A DNA stretch of 64,000 nt from Nonomuraea polychroma (GCF_004011505.1 NZ_SAUN01000001.1:5607501-5671500); one strand, 5' to 3'. Positions 23,258 through 32,058 are shown, counted from the stretch's first letter. The notes: generated by a model from the letters alone, not told the origin. Program-made: numbers and translations.

Positions 23258-24138
23258 CGTGCCCTGTCCCGCTCCCCCGCGTCGGCCTGGGCGGGGGCCC
23301 GCTCGGCAACTACCTGCTGTCCATCTCCGACGCCGACGCCCAGGCCGTCATGGACACGGCCTGGGCGTGCGGCATCCGCTACTACGACACCGCTCCGTTC
23401 TACGGACTGGGCCTGTCCGAGCGGCGTATGGGACGCGCGTTGCGCGAGCGCCCACGTTCGGAGTTCGTCCTGTCGACGAAGGTCGGACGGCTCGTACGGC
23501 CGGGGCCGGGCGACAACGGCGGCTTCGCCGTGCCCGGCGACCGTCACGTCGAGTGGGACTTCACCCGCGACGGGGTGCTGCGCAGCGTCGAGGAGTCCCT
23601 GGACCGCCTGGGCCTCGACCACGTGGACATCCTGTTCATCCACGATCCCGACCGCCACTGGCCGCAGGCGCTCGACGAGGCCTATCCCGCGCTGGCGGAC
23701 CTGCGCTCCCAGGGTGTCGTGCGCGCCATCGGCGTGGGCATGAACCAGTCGCCCATGTTGGTGGACTTCGTCAAGCACACCGACCTGGACCTGCTGCTGG
23801 CCGCCAACCAGGTCACCCTTCTGCGCCGGACGGCGTTCGACGAGCTCCTGCCGATCTGCCAGGACCGCGGCATCCCGGTCATCGCGGCCAGCCTCTTCCA
23901 CCGCGGGCTGCTGGCCGCCGCCGAGCCGCCCGCGGACGCGCCCGCCGAGGTCCACGCCTACGCGGCGGCGTGCGCCCGGCACGACGTTCCGCTGCCGTCG
24001 GCGGCGCTGCAGTTCCCCTTGCGGCATCCGGCAGTGAGCACGGTCCTCGTCGGCGCCCACGCTCCGGACCATGTCACCGCCAACCTCCAAGCCCTGGACC
24101 GCCCCGTTCCCATCGCCCTCTGGGACGAGCTCGCCTGA
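23254..24138 (+). CDS. Aldo/keto reductase, L-fucose (D-threo-aldose) dehydrogenase-like
   Basis: A 294-residue aldo/keto reductase of the short branch that includes D-threo-aldose 1-dehydrogenase. It has RYYDTAPFYGLGLSERRMGRAL (Asp and Tyr), VLSTKVGRLVRP (Lys) and VDILFIHDPDRHW (His). The family oxidises L-fucose or L-galactose to the lactone, which fits a fucosidase operon and suggests non-phosphorylative fucose use. The later enzymes (lactonase, dehydratase, aldolase) are not in the window. GTG 23254 overlaps the cupin stop. Confidence 0.85.
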   Translation: MTCPVPLPRVGLGGGPLGNYLLSISDADAQAVMDTAWACGIRYYDTAPFYGLGLSERRMGRALRERPRSEFVLSTKVGRLVRPGPGDNGGFAVPGDRHVEWDFTRDGVLRSVEESLDRLGLDHVDILFIHDPDRHWPQALDEAYPALADLRSQGVVRAIGVGMNQSPMLVDFVKHTDLDLLLAANQVTLLRRTAFDELLPICQDRGIPVIAASLFHRGLLAAAEPPADAPAEVHAYAAACARHDVPLPSAALQFPLRHPAVSTVLVGAHAPDHVTANLQALDRPVPIALWDELA

Positions 24139-24157
24139 ATCTCACACGGCACCCAAC

Positions 24158-24174
24158 CTTCAGGCTGCCTGAAG
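24158..24174. promoter_or_regulatory. Palindromic operator candidate, site 1 (CTTCAGGCTGCCTGAAG)
   Basis: A 17-bp palindrome with eight-base arms around one base. It overlaps the expected -35 position for the membrane-protein gene at 24218. A related site lies 28 bp downstream, centre to centre. The regulator is unknown. Confidence 0.55.
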
Positions 24175-24185
24175 CGTCGGCTAGG

Positions 24186-24202
24186 CTTCAGGCAATCTGA
24201 AG
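24186..24202. promoter_or_regulatory. Palindromic operator candidate, site 2 (CTTCAGGCAATCTGAAG)
   Basis: It has six-base outer arms identical to site 1. It begins two bases before the end of TAGGCT (24182-24187), a TANNNT-type -10, and ends 15 bp before the start codon. The two sites also form one larger inverted repeat (24155-24205). Bound repressor would cover the promoter. Confidence 0.55.
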
Positions 24203-24217
24203 GTTGGAGGAGATCCC

Positions 24218-24670
24218 ATGGATCATGTCTTGCTGTCGATACACGTGCTCGCGAGCATTGTGTTCGTCGGCGGCTCGGCCGTCGCGTCGAGTCTGTTTCC
24301 CCGCTACGCGCCGGTCGCGCCGGCCGCGGATCCGCCGGGTGAGCGGAACCCGGCCGTGGCGGCCTTGCTGCACCGCATCACCGGCGGGTACGCCGCCTTC
24401 GGCGTCGTGGTCCCGGTCGCCGGGATCGCGCTGGCCATCGTCCAGGGCCGGATGGGCGAGATCTGGATCAACGTCGCCATGGTCCTCACCATCGTGGCGG
24501 GCGGCCTGCTGGCCACGCAGATCTGGCCGCGCCAGCGTGCGGCGCTCAGCACGCCGGACGACGGCCGGCGGCTGCGGACGTTGTCGATGCTCGCCGGCGT
24601 CTACAACCTGGTGTGGGCGATCGTCGTGGTCCTCATGATCGTCCGCCCGGGGGCGGCGCCGGACGCCTGA
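24218..24670 (+). CDS. Small integral membrane protein (DUF2269/CopD-like)
   Basis: A 150-residue protein with four predicted transmembrane helices (about 1-22, 52-75, 84-104, 120-142). The N-terminal helix LLSIHVLASIVFVGGSAVASS resembles the DUF2269/CopD-like family, where a His in helix 1 is common. Function is uncertain; cytochrome or copper-related membrane roles have been suggested for relatives. It has a strong GGAGGAG ribosome site and two tandem palindromes over its promoter, so it appears tightly regulated. It is followed by hairpins and then a CopD-CtaG fusion. Confidence 0.75.
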   Translation: MDHVLLSIHVLASIVFVGGSAVASSLFPRYAPVAPAADPPGERNPAVAALLHRITGGYAAFGVVVPVAGIALAIVQGRMGEIWINVAMVLTIVAGGLLATQIWPRQRAALSTPDDGRRLRTLSMLAGVYNLVWAIVVVLMIVRPGAAPDA

Positions 24671-24690
24671 CCCTCCTGCCCACGCGACCC

Positions 24691-24749
24691 GCGCCGGCGC
24701 CCTTTCCAAAGGGACCTGCGCCGACGTGCGGCCGGTGAGCGAACCGGCC
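24691..24749. terminator. Two adjacent hairpins after the DUF2269-like gene
   Basis: CCCTTT-CC-AAAGGG lies within a larger CGGCGC/GCGCCG stem. Just after it, GGCCGGT and ACCGGCC (24730-24749) form a perfect 7-bp stem with a 6-base loop. There is no T-run, as is common for actinomycete terminators. The second hairpin may instead belong to the leader of the next gene. Confidence 0.4.
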
Positions 24750-24802
24750 GGGGGCCTGGTGTGGTGGGTGAACCGGCGGGGCCGGGCGTGCGTACCCCTC
24801 GT

Positions 24803-26560
24803 ATGCAGTGGAAGACGGCGTATGCCGGTTTTGCGGTCGGTGTCGGTGTCGTGGTGCTGGTCGCGGTGCTGCGGTTCGGCGGTGGGGCAGGTGCGCCGGC
24901 GATCTCCGGCCTTCCCACGGCGGGGCCGCTGACGGACTGGGGGCTGCCCCTGACGCGGTTGCTCCACGTCGTGTGCGCGGTCGCCTGCGTGGGCACGCTG
25001 CTGGCCGCCGTGCTGGCCCCCGCCGGGTCGGCGGAGCCGGCGCGGTGCCTGCGGGCGGCGGGCTGGTGGGCGCTGGGCTGGGCGTTCACCACCCTGCTGA
25101 GCTACGTGCTGACGTTGTCCAGCTTCATCCCGATGCCGGTGGCGGATCTCCTCGCCAAGCCCGATGAGCTGGATCTCGGCACGCTGCTCCCGCAGACCCA
25201 GGCGCTGCTGGTGGTCCTGGGCTTGACGTTCGTGGTGGCGGGTGCGACGTTCGTGCCGCGGCTGCCCCGGTGGATCCCGCTGGCGGTCGCCGTGTCCGGG
25301 CTGCTGCCGCCTGCCTACGTGGGCCATGCCGCCTCGGCCGCCGACCACGACCTCGCGGTGTCCGCGCTGATGGCGCACCTGGTGGCGGCGTCGTTGTGGG
25401 CCGGCGGCCTGGGCGCGGTGCTCGTTCACTTCCGACGCTCGCACGACCTGCCGGTGGTGCTGCCCAGGTTCAGCACGCTCGCGTTGTGCTGCTTCGTCGC
25501 GGTGGCCTTCTCCGGGCTGGCCGGCGCGTGGGTACGGCTGGGCGCGCCGTCCGATCTGTGGCGGACCCCGTACGGCCTGCTCCTGCTCGCCAAGGTCGCC
25601 GTGCTGGCGGTGCTCGGCTGGTTCGGCCGGAACCACCGCCGCCGCACGGTCATGGGCATCGCCGACCGCGGGGTGCGCCGTACGTTCGTCCGGCTCGCGG
25701 CGGGCGAGGTCGGCGTGATGGCGGCGGCGATGGGGCTGGCCGTCGGCCTGTCACGTACTCCCCCGCCGGCAGGCGGCGAGGGATCGGGGCATGGGGCGCT
25801 GGGACACGACCTCGCGCCGTTCTCCCCTGGCGCGCTGATCAGCGAGGTGCGCCCGGACGCGCTGATCATCCTGCTGCTGGCGTTGCCCGCGGCCGCGTAC
25901 CTGGCCGGCCTGCGCAGGGTCGCGGCGTGGCCGTCCGGCCGCACGTTCGCCTGGTACGCCGGGCTGGCGCTGGCCGCGCTCGTCCTGGTCTGCGGGGTCG
26001 CCGGTTACGCGCGCGCCATGTTGTCGGTGCAGGCGCTGCAGCACGTCGTGCTCGCCGTCGTCGTTCCGCTGCTGCTGTGCGCGGGCGCGCCTGTCACGCT
26101 GGCCGGCAGGACCGTCACGGGCTTCAGCAGGCCCGCCGTTCTGACGGTCGCCTACCCGGCGCCGTTCCTGCTGCTCTACGCGACGGGATGGCTGCCGTGG
26201 TCGCTGGACGAGTACGCCGTGCACCTGGCCACCGGTCTGCTGTTCCTCGGGCTCGGGCTGGCGGTGTCGTGGGTGCTGGCCGGCGCGGACCCGTTGCCCG
26301 GATCGCTCTCCTGGGCGGCGCGGGTCCGGCTGCTGGCGGTGGTGGCCGGCACGCACCTCGTTCTGGGGACGTACCTGCTGGCCGGACCGCCGGTCGCGGC
26401 GGACTGGCTCACCCTCGCGGCCCCGCCGGGCGCGCCGGACCTCCTCGCCGACCAGCGCCTGGCGGGGGCGGTCTACCTGCTCGTGCCGCTGCTCGCCCTC
26501 ACACCGGTGGCGGTGCGGCTGGGCGCGCGGGCGCGGGCGTCTCAGATGGCGTCGCGTTGA
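24803..26560 (+). CDS. CopD-CtaG fusion membrane protein
   Basis: About 585 residues with 13-15 hydrophobic helices. The N-terminal half matches the CopD copper-resistance domain (GHAASAADHDLAVSALMAHLVAASLWAGG ... FSGLAGAWVRLGAPSDLW). The C-terminal half matches the CtaG/caa3-oxidase assembly domain (MLSVQALQHVVLAVVVPLLLCAGAPVTLA ... TGWLPWSLDEYAVHL). Such fusions are usual in actinobacteria and are linked to copper handling or oxidase assembly. The start is uncertain: ATG 24803 begins the hydrophobic part but has no clear ribosome site, and an in-frame GTG at 24761 is possible. Its 3' end overlaps arginine deiminase by 19 bp. Confidence 0.85.
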   Translation: MQWKTAYAGFAVGVGVVVLVAVLRFGGGAGAPAISGLPTAGPLTDWGLPLTRLLHVVCAVACVGTLLAAVLAPAGSAEPARCLRAAGWWALGWAFTTLLSYVLTLSSFIPMPVADLLAKPDELDLGTLLPQTQALLVVLGLTFVVAGATFVPRLPRWIPLAVAVSGLLPPAYVGHAASAADHDLAVSALMAHLVAASLWAGGLGAVLVHFRRSHDLPVVLPRFSTLALCCFVAVAFSGLAGAWVRLGAPSDLWRTPYGLLLLAKVAVLAVLGWFGRNHRRRTVMGIADRGVRRTFVRLAAGEVGVMAAAMGLAVGLSRTPPPAGGEGSGHGALGHDLAPFSPGALISEVRPDALIILLLALPAAAYLAGLRRVAAWPSGRTFAWYAGLALAALVLVCGVAGYARAMLSVQALQHVVLAVVVPLLLCAGAPVTLAGRTVTGFSRPAVLTVAYPAPFLLLYATGWLPWSLDEYAVHLATGLLFLGLGLAVSWVLAGADPLPGSLSWAARVRLLAVVAGTHLVLGTYLLAGPPVAADWLTLAAPPGAPDLLADQRLAGAVYLLVPLLALTPVAVRLGARARASQMASR

Positions 26561-27801
26561 ATCGGGCAGGTCATGCAGTGGGTGCCGCCGCGCCCCTTGC
26601 CGAGTTCGAAGCCCTCGATCTCGATGACCTCGACGCCGTGCTCGCGGAGTTTGCGGTTGGTGAACTGGTTCTTGTGGTAGCCGACGACCACGCCGGGTGA
26701 CAGGGCGAAGAAGTTGTTGCCGGAGTCCCACTGCTCCCTGGCCTGCTGGTAGTCGTCGCCGCCGGTGGGGACGATGTCCAGGCCGGTCAGGCGCAGCGCC
26801 TCGCGCAGGGCGGTCAGGAGGCTGCGGTCGCGGTGCACCTCCAGGGTGCCGCTCTTGTCGCCGGGACGCAGCGAGTAGGTGGTGGCGGTCTCCAGGAAGG
26901 GCGGGAACGCGCTGGCCTTGTCGATGTCCAGGAACGTGAAGACGGTGTCCAGGTGCATGTAGGAGCGGGACTTGGGGATGTCCACCGCGATCACCCGCTC
27001 GGCCGCGCCGGCGGCGAACAGCGACAGCGCGATGTGCTCGATGGTGCGCGGGTTGGTGCGTTCGCTGATGCCGATGGCCACCGTCTTGTGGCCGATGGGC
27101 ATCATGTCGCCGCCTTCCATCGCGGCCGCGCCGTAGGACTCCTCGTGGAATCGCTCGTCCTCGCCGGCGTACGGATACCAGTAGGAGAAGTCTTGCTCGG
27201 CGAACATGGGGTGGTGGTGGTAGATGGTGGACTGGTTCATCGTCTCCAGCAGGCGGACGGGGTAGAACATCGGGTTCAGCGAGACGCCGCCGTACAACCA
27301 GGCCGCCGGGTCGCGCTGGTAGAGCGAGTTCGGCAGCGGCGGCAGGATGAACTCCCGCGGGTCGGCCGAGGCCGCGACCAGGGAGATGCCGTCCATGTCG
27401 GCGATGCCGAACTCCTCCTTCGACAACCCGCCGATCAGGTGGGTGGCCAGCTTGTCGCCGCTCCATCCGGACAGCGTCTCGCGGACGACGTCGACGAGGG
27501 CCGGGCCGACGGTCAGGTGGGTGACGGCCTGCTCGATGGCGTGCTGCTTGGCGTCGAAGCTCGCATCCAGCGCCTCGGCGAGCAGGTCGTGGTGGTAGTA
27601 CACCTCAATGCCGCGCTCGCGCATCACCTGGACGAACGCGTCGTGCTCGACCTGGGCCTGTTCCACCCACAGGATGTCGTCGAACAGCAGCCCGTCCTTG
27701 TTGCCCGGAGTCAGCCGGCGCAGGCTGAGGTCCGGCCGGTGGACGATGACCTTGCGCAGCGTCCCCACCTCGGAGTGGACGCCGTAGGGCTGGTCGTTCA
27801 T
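26542..27801 (-). CDS. arcA: Arginine deiminase
   Basis: A 419-residue enzyme that hydrolyses L-arginine to citrulline and ammonia. Conserved segments include VHSEVGTLRKVIVHRP at the start, NSLYQRDPAAWLYGG, MEGGDMMPIGHKTVAIGISERTN, MHLDTVFTFLD and the C-terminal GRGGTHCMTCPI, with the catalytic Cys. ATG 27801 follows AAGGAG. It lies 19 bp after the antiporter gene and is probably in the same operon. The other two enzymes of the pathway (ornithine carbamoyltransferase, carbamate kinase) are not here. Confidence 0.95.
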   Translation of the reverse strand: MNDQPYGVHSEVGTLRKVIVHRPDLSLRRLTPGNKDGLLFDDILWVEQAQVEHDAFVQVMRERGIEVYYHHDLLAEALDASFDAKQHAIEQAVTHLTVGPALVDVVRETLSGWSGDKLATHLIGGLSKEEFGIADMDGISLVAASADPREFILPPLPNSLYQRDPAAWLYGGVSLNPMFYPVRLLETMNQSTIYHHHPMFAEQDFSYWYPYAGEDERFHEESYGAAAMEGGDMMPIGHKTVAIGISERTNPRTIEHIALSLFAAGAAERVIAVDIPKSRSYMHLDTVFTFLDIDKASAFPPFLETATTYSLRPGDKSGTLEVHRDRSLLTALREALRLTGLDIVPTGGDDYQQAREQWDSGNNFFALSPGVVVGYHKNQFTNRKLREHGVEVIEIEGFELGKGRGGTHCMTCPIQRDAI

Positions 27802-27820
27802 GCTGGGGTCTCCTTCACGG

Positions 27821-29245
27821 CTAGATGGTGAGCCACCCCATGGCCAGGCCGGCAACGGCGATGACGGCACCGATGACGGTGATGGCGAACAGGACGAACT
27901 CGGCGGGGGAGAACACGCGCATGCCGTGCTCGCGCCTGGTGAGCGCGAACAGCACCGTGCCCGGGGCGTAGATGATGCAGGACAGCAGCAGGAACTTCAG
28001 CCCGGCCGCGACGATGAGGAACGCCGTGTAGAACGTGGCGAGCGCCGCGATCGTCAGGTCCTTGCGCCGGCCGCGGGGGTCGAGGTCGTAGGTCTCGCCC
28101 TTGATGGCGAGCTGCAGCGCGTAGCCGGCGGCCAGCAGGTACGGGATCAGGGACAGCGCGCTGGTGAGCTCCAGGGTGAAGGTGAAGGCGTCGTCGGAGA
28201 AGATCGTGATGGACAGCACGCAGGTGATGAGCACGCTGGTCATCAGCAGGGCCGCGACCGGCACGTTCTGGTCGTTCTCGCGGGTGAGGAAGGCCGGCAT
28301 GTCCCGGTCCTTGGCGGCCACGTACAGCACCTCGGCCGCCATGAGCGTCCAGGCCAGGTACGCGCCCAGCACCGACACGATCAGCCCGATCGAGACGAAC
28401 GTCGCGCCCCACGGGCCCACCACCGCCGCCAGCACCCCGGCCATCGACGGCTGGCGCAGGCCGGCCAGCTCCCGTTGCGGCAGCGCGGTGTACGACAGGA
28501 TGGTCACGGAGGCGAACAACGCCAGCACGCCCAGGAAGCCGAGCACGGTCGCGCGTCCCACGTCGGCGCGCCGGCGCGCGTACCGGGAGTAGACGCTGGC
28601 GCCCTCCACCCCGAGGAACACGAAGACCGTCACCAGCATCGTGGACCTCACCTGCTCGAACAGGCTCTGCGGGCCGCCGTGCAGGTTTCCGGCGAACACC
28701 CCGCCCTTGACCGAGATCGCCAGGATCACCACGAACGTCAAGATGGGCAGCACCTTCGCGACCGTGACGATCTGGTTGATCGTCGCGGCCTCCTTGACGC
28801 CGCGCAGGATCATGAAGTGGAAGGCCCACACGCCGATCGCGGACACGACCACCGCGATCAGCGTCGCGCCCTCGCCGAAGGCGGGGACGACCGCGCCGAG
28901 AGTGGACTTGATCAGCACCCAGTAGGAGACGTTGCCGACGCACGCGCTGGCCCAGTAGCCGAAGGCGGAGAAGAAGCCGGGGAACTGGCCGAACCCGGCC
29001 TTGGCGTAGGCGTACACGCCGGCGTCCAGCTGCGGCTTGCGTACGGCGAGCGTCTGGAACACCAAGGCCAGCATGAGCATGCCGATGCCGGCGATCAGCC
29101 ACGCGACCAGGGTCCCGAGCACGCCGGTTGCCTGGGCGAAGTTACGCGGCAGCGAGAACACCCCGGCGCCGACCATCGACCCGACGACCATCGCGGTCAG
29201 CGCCGGCAGCGGCATCTTGCGTACGGTCTCGGTCCGCGTGGTCAC
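27821..29245 (-). CDS. APC-family amino acid antiporter (arginine/ornithine type)
   Basis: About 474 residues with 12-13 transmembrane helices. The start ALTAMVVGSMVGAGVFSLPRNF is the APC-superfamily signature (GSxxGxGxF) seen in arginine/ornithine and related basic-amino-acid antiporters. Placed directly upstream of arginine deiminase, it probably brings in arginine in exchange for citrulline or ornithine. GTG 29245 (VTTRTETVRK) is preferred by comparison with family N-termini; upstream in-frame starts exist, so the N-terminus is uncertain. Confidence 0.87.
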   Translation of the reverse strand: MTTRTETVRKMPLPALTAMVVGSMVGAGVFSLPRNFAQATGVLGTLVAWLIAGIGMLMLALVFQTLAVRKPQLDAGVYAYAKAGFGQFPGFFSAFGYWASACVGNVSYWVLIKSTLGAVVPAFGEGATLIAVVVSAIGVWAFHFMILRGVKEAATINQIVTVAKVLPILTFVVILAISVKGGVFAGNLHGGPQSLFEQVRSTMLVTVFVFLGVEGASVYSRYARRRADVGRATVLGFLGVLALFASVTILSYTALPQRELAGLRQPSMAGVLAAVVGPWGATFVSIGLIVSVLGAYLAWTLMAAEVLYVAAKDRDMPAFLTRENDQNVPVAALLMTSVLITCVLSITIFSDDAFTFTLELTSALSLIPYLLAAGYALQLAIKGETYDLDPRGRRKDLTIAALATFYTAFLIVAAGLKFLLLSCIIYAPGTVLFALTRREHGMRVFSPAEFVLFAITVIGAVIAVAGLAMGWLTI

Positions 29246-29387
29246 CTTCGCGGCGTACCCGGCCGCAAACGACGAGAGTGTCGGTAAACCGTCAAATTCC
29301 TCTATGCGCGCACACCTACCAGGTGCACCCATCGAGTCCGCGCTATCGTGAAAAGCCCGCAAACGCCGTATATGAGGTGGAGCGCTC

Positions 29388-30209
29388 GTGACGGATGACT
29401 CGTCCCCTCCGGACCCGGATCTGCTCGCCAGGATCGACACCACCCGGCCGCATCAGGCCAGGGTCTGGAACTACTGGCTGGGCGGGAAGGACAACTACCC
29501 GGTCGACCGGGAAATGGCCGCCAAGCTGAAGGAGGCCTACCCCGGCATGGAGGACATCGCCCGGCACGCCCGGGCGTTCCTCGGGCGGGCGGTCCGGTTC
29601 CTCGTCGGCGAGGCCGGCATCCGGCAGTTCCTGGACATCGGCACCGGATTGCCGACCGTGGACAACACCCATGAGGTGGCGCAGGGTGTGGCCCCGTCCA
29701 GCCGGGTCGTGTACGTCGACAACGACCCCCTCGTGCTGGTGCACGCCCGCGCCCTGCTCACCAGCGACCCCCAGGGCGCCTGTGACTACATCGAGGCCGA
29801 CGCGCGCGACCCGGACGCCATCCTGGCGGCCGCGGGCAAGACGCTGGACTTCGCCCAGCCGACGGCGCTCATGATCTTGGGCGTGATGGGCACCATCATG
29901 GCCGACGATCAGGCGTACGCGCTGGTGAAGCAGCTGATGGACGCGCTGCCGTCCAGCAGCTACCTGGTGTTCGAGGACGGCACCAACGTCATCAAGCCGG
30001 AGGCGGCGGCCGAAGCAGAGCGGCTGCGCGAGCGCGGCGAGGGTTACCAGTACCGGCTGCGCTCCCCCGCCGAGATCGCCCGGTTCTTCGACGGGCTGGA
30101 GCTCGTGGAGCCGGGCGTCGTGTCCGTTTCCCGCTGGCGGGTGGAATCGGACGTGTTCGGCTTGCCCGCCGAGGTGGACGCGTTCTGCGGGGTCGCCCGC
30201 AAACCGTGA
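29388..30209 (+). CDS. SAM-dependent methyltransferase, SAV2177/DUF574 family
   Basis: A 273-residue protein of the actinomycete-specific Methyltransf_19 family. Diagnostic motifs are TTRPHQARVWNYWLGGKDNYPVDRE, FLDIGTGLPTVDNTHEVAQ (SAM-binding Gly loop), VVYVDNDPLVLVHARALL and FFDGLELVEPGVVSVSRWR. The substrate is not known for most of the family. The start is GTG 29388. A paralogue is encoded at 46605-47414. A strong hairpin terminator follows. Confidence 0.92.
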   Translation: MTDDSSPPDPDLLARIDTTRPHQARVWNYWLGGKDNYPVDREMAAKLKEAYPGMEDIARHARAFLGRAVRFLVGEAGIRQFLDIGTGLPTVDNTHEVAQGVAPSSRVVYVDNDPLVLVHARALLTSDPQGACDYIEADARDPDAILAAAGKTLDFAQPTALMILGVMGTIMADDQAYALVKQLMDALPSSSYLVFEDGTNVIKPEAAAEAERLRERGEGYQYRLRSPAEIARFFDGLELVEPGVVSVSRWRVESDVFGLPAEVDAFCGVARKP

Positions 30210-30226
30210 CCGTCCCCGCGCCATGG

Positions 30227-30263
30227 CGTGGCCCGCTTCCTCCCCCGTGGGAAGCGGGCCACG
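30227..30263. terminator. Strong hairpin terminator between convergent genes
   Basis: A perfect 14-bp stem (CGTGGCCCGCTTCC with its complement) has a 9-base loop. It lies between the methyltransferase gene and the convergent sigma-factor gene and could serve both. Confidence 0.75.
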
Positions 30264-30327
30264 AGACGGTCAGGCCGCCTTCGCCACAGGAGACGTCCGG
30301 CGGAGGCCGCGGATAACGCAAATCGGG

Positions 30328-32046
30328 TCATCGGCTTGTCGAGACCTGGCTGCGCTGCGGGACCTGGGCCGGATCCGCGGGTCGTTTCCTGGTGACGTAC
30401 TGCGGGACGGGAGCGAGGTCGTTACCGGTGTCGCGGGTCAGGCCGTAGCGGAGGATGCCCCTGGCCCGGTCAGGCTTGGCCGAGATGTCGGCCCAGACGT
30501 CCGCCCAGGTCTTGGGCACGACGGTGAAGTCGACGTCCACGCCGCTGCCGCCGTCGTTGTTGTGCACGGTGACGCTGCCGTCGATGTAGTAGAACTCGTT
30601 CTGCCATCTCGGCTGGTGTCCGCTGGGCAACCGGGCGAAGCCGGTCTCCGTGGAGCCCATCCAGGTGACGCCCGGCGCCTGCTCGTCATCCATGCGGCGC
30701 CCGCCGCCCGAGGCCACGTGGAACAGCTTGCCCTTCAGGCCGGTCCAGGTGACCGGCGGGAAGGGGCCGACCCTGTTGTGGTAGAGGATCCCCAAGCGGA
30801 CCAGGAAGTAGCCTCTTCCAGTGATCGTGAGGTAGTGGCCCCGCTTCGTCAGCCCAGGTCCGCCGAACCGGGCATGCCCGTACTCACCGGCGAAGGCGAC
30901 CTGGCCGGCGCGGCGCCGGGGCAGCGGGGCCGGCGGGCGGTTCTTGGGCGGGGCCTGGTCCACCGTGTCGACGGTGCGCCCGTACAGGCTTGGCGTCGGC
31001 TTGGGGCTGAGCGGGCGCGCGGAGACCGCGGACGCCGTCGGGGCGGGTGAGCGCGGGGCGGTCGCGGGCGACGAGGTGACGATCACTGGAGCCGCGCGTT
31101 CGGGGGGCGGGTCCTCGATGGTCTGGACGATCATCGCTCCCCCGGCGATCACCGTCGCGCCGGCCGCCGCGACCGCGACGGGCTTGGCCGCCAGCAGCGA
31201 GCCGGCCGCGGCCTTGCCCTTGGCCAGCAGGCCGGCTTTCACCACCGGTACGGCGGCGGTACGGGCGAGCTCCGTCAGGCCGATCGCGATGCCGGTCGGT
31301 ACGGCCACCAGGCCGATCCCGGCCAGCAGCCGGTCGGCCGGCACCAGGTCGGACGCCTGAGCGGTGCACGCCGGGCACTCGCGCACGTGCCGGAACAACC
31401 GCTTGCGCCACAGATCGGACGGCGTGCCGTCCCAAGGCGCCGCCGCCTCGGCCAGCTCCGGGCACGGGGCGGCGAGCGCGCGCACCACGGCGCGGGCGCT
31501 CTCCAGGCGGCGCTTGGTGCGTTGCACGCGGACGGCGGCGTGCTGCTCGCTCGTTTCCAGCCCGGAGGCCAGCTCGGCTCTGGTGACCTCCCCCGCGACC
31601 TCCAGCCACCAGAGCGTGAGCACCTCGCGGTCGTCGGCGTCGAGCCAGCGGGCCGCCTCAGCGGTCTCCCTGCGCTGCCCGGACAGGCCGAGCCGGGCGA
31701 TCGTGAGGGCGGCGAAGTCGGAGCCGGGGTCCGCCATGCCCAGGGCCTCGTCGAGGACGGACAGGGTGGTGGCCGTGGAGCGCCGCCACTCCCGCACCTG
31801 GTTCATCGTGATGGCGACCAGCCAGGAGCGGAAGCTCTCCGGGTCGCGCAGCCCGGCCAGGCCGGTCACGACCCGGGCCATCGTCTCCTGGACGACGTCG
31901 TCCACATCCGGATGCCCGTTCATGGCGCGGCCGGCGATGTTGTACACGAGCGGCAGGTGACTCCTGACCAGCTCGTCGATGGCGCCGCGATCCCCTGCGC
32001 GGGCCGCGAGCACCGTTTCGACCTCGTACGTCGGCCGTGCGTACAT
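30328..32046 (-). CDS. ECF sigma factor fused to zinc-finger, membrane and C-terminal sensor domains
   Basis: A 572-residue single polypeptide. Residues about 12-88 are sigma region 2 (DVDDVVQETMARVV ... FRSWLVAITMNQVREW) and about 125-190 region 4. Residues 220-227 give HVRECPAC, an HxxxCxxC zinc motif as in anti-sigma factors. Two hydrophobic stretches follow (about 240-260 and 284-308), then a Pro-rich linker (312-375) and a C-terminal domain of about 180 residues rich in aromatic residues (HYLTITGRGYFLVRLGILYHN ... EFYYIDGSVTVHNND). Sigma factor and anti-sigma-like parts thus share one chain anchored in the membrane. A perfect hairpin in its leader and a GGAAC-like element upstream suggest regulation. 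Confidence 0.85.
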   Translation of the reverse strand: MYARPTYEVETVLAARAGDRGAIDELVRSHLPLVYNIAGRAMNGHPDVDDVVQETMARVVTGLAGLRDPESFRSWLVAITMNQVREWRRSTATTLSVLDEALGMADPGSDFAALTIARLGLSGQRRETAEAARWLDADDREVLTLWWLEVAGEVTRAELASGLETSEQHAAVRVQRTKRRLESARAVVRALAAPCPELAEAAAPWDGTPSDLWRKRLFRHVRECPACTAQASDLVPADRLLAGIGLVAVPTGIAIGLTELARTAAVPVVKAGLLAKGKAAAGSLLAAKPVAVAAAGATVIAGGAMIVQTIEDPPPERAAPVIVTSSPATAPRSPAPTASAVSARPLSPKPTPSLYGRTVDTVDQAPPKNRPPAPLPRRRAGQVAFAGEYGHARFGGPGLTKRGHYLTITGRGYFLVRLGILYHNRVGPFPPVTWTGLKGKLFHVASGGGRRMDDEQAPGVTWMGSTETGFARLPSGHQPRWQNEFYYIDGSVTVHNNDGGSGVDVDFTVVPKTWADVWADISAKPDRARGILRYGLTRDTGNDLAPVPQYVTRKRPADPAQVPQRSQVSTSR

Positions 32047-32058
32047 CCATCACCTCAA

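Noticed and set aside
21064..24090. A 1008-codon antisense frame across the ABC permease and aldo/keto reductase genes
   Set aside because: It is a GC-rich shadow of well-supported plus-strand genes; composition is Arg/Gln/His-rich with no motif.
24218..26560. DUF2269-like gene and CopD-CtaG fusion as one operon
   Set aside because: Two hairpins and a 132-bp gap lie between them, so joint transcription is not supported.
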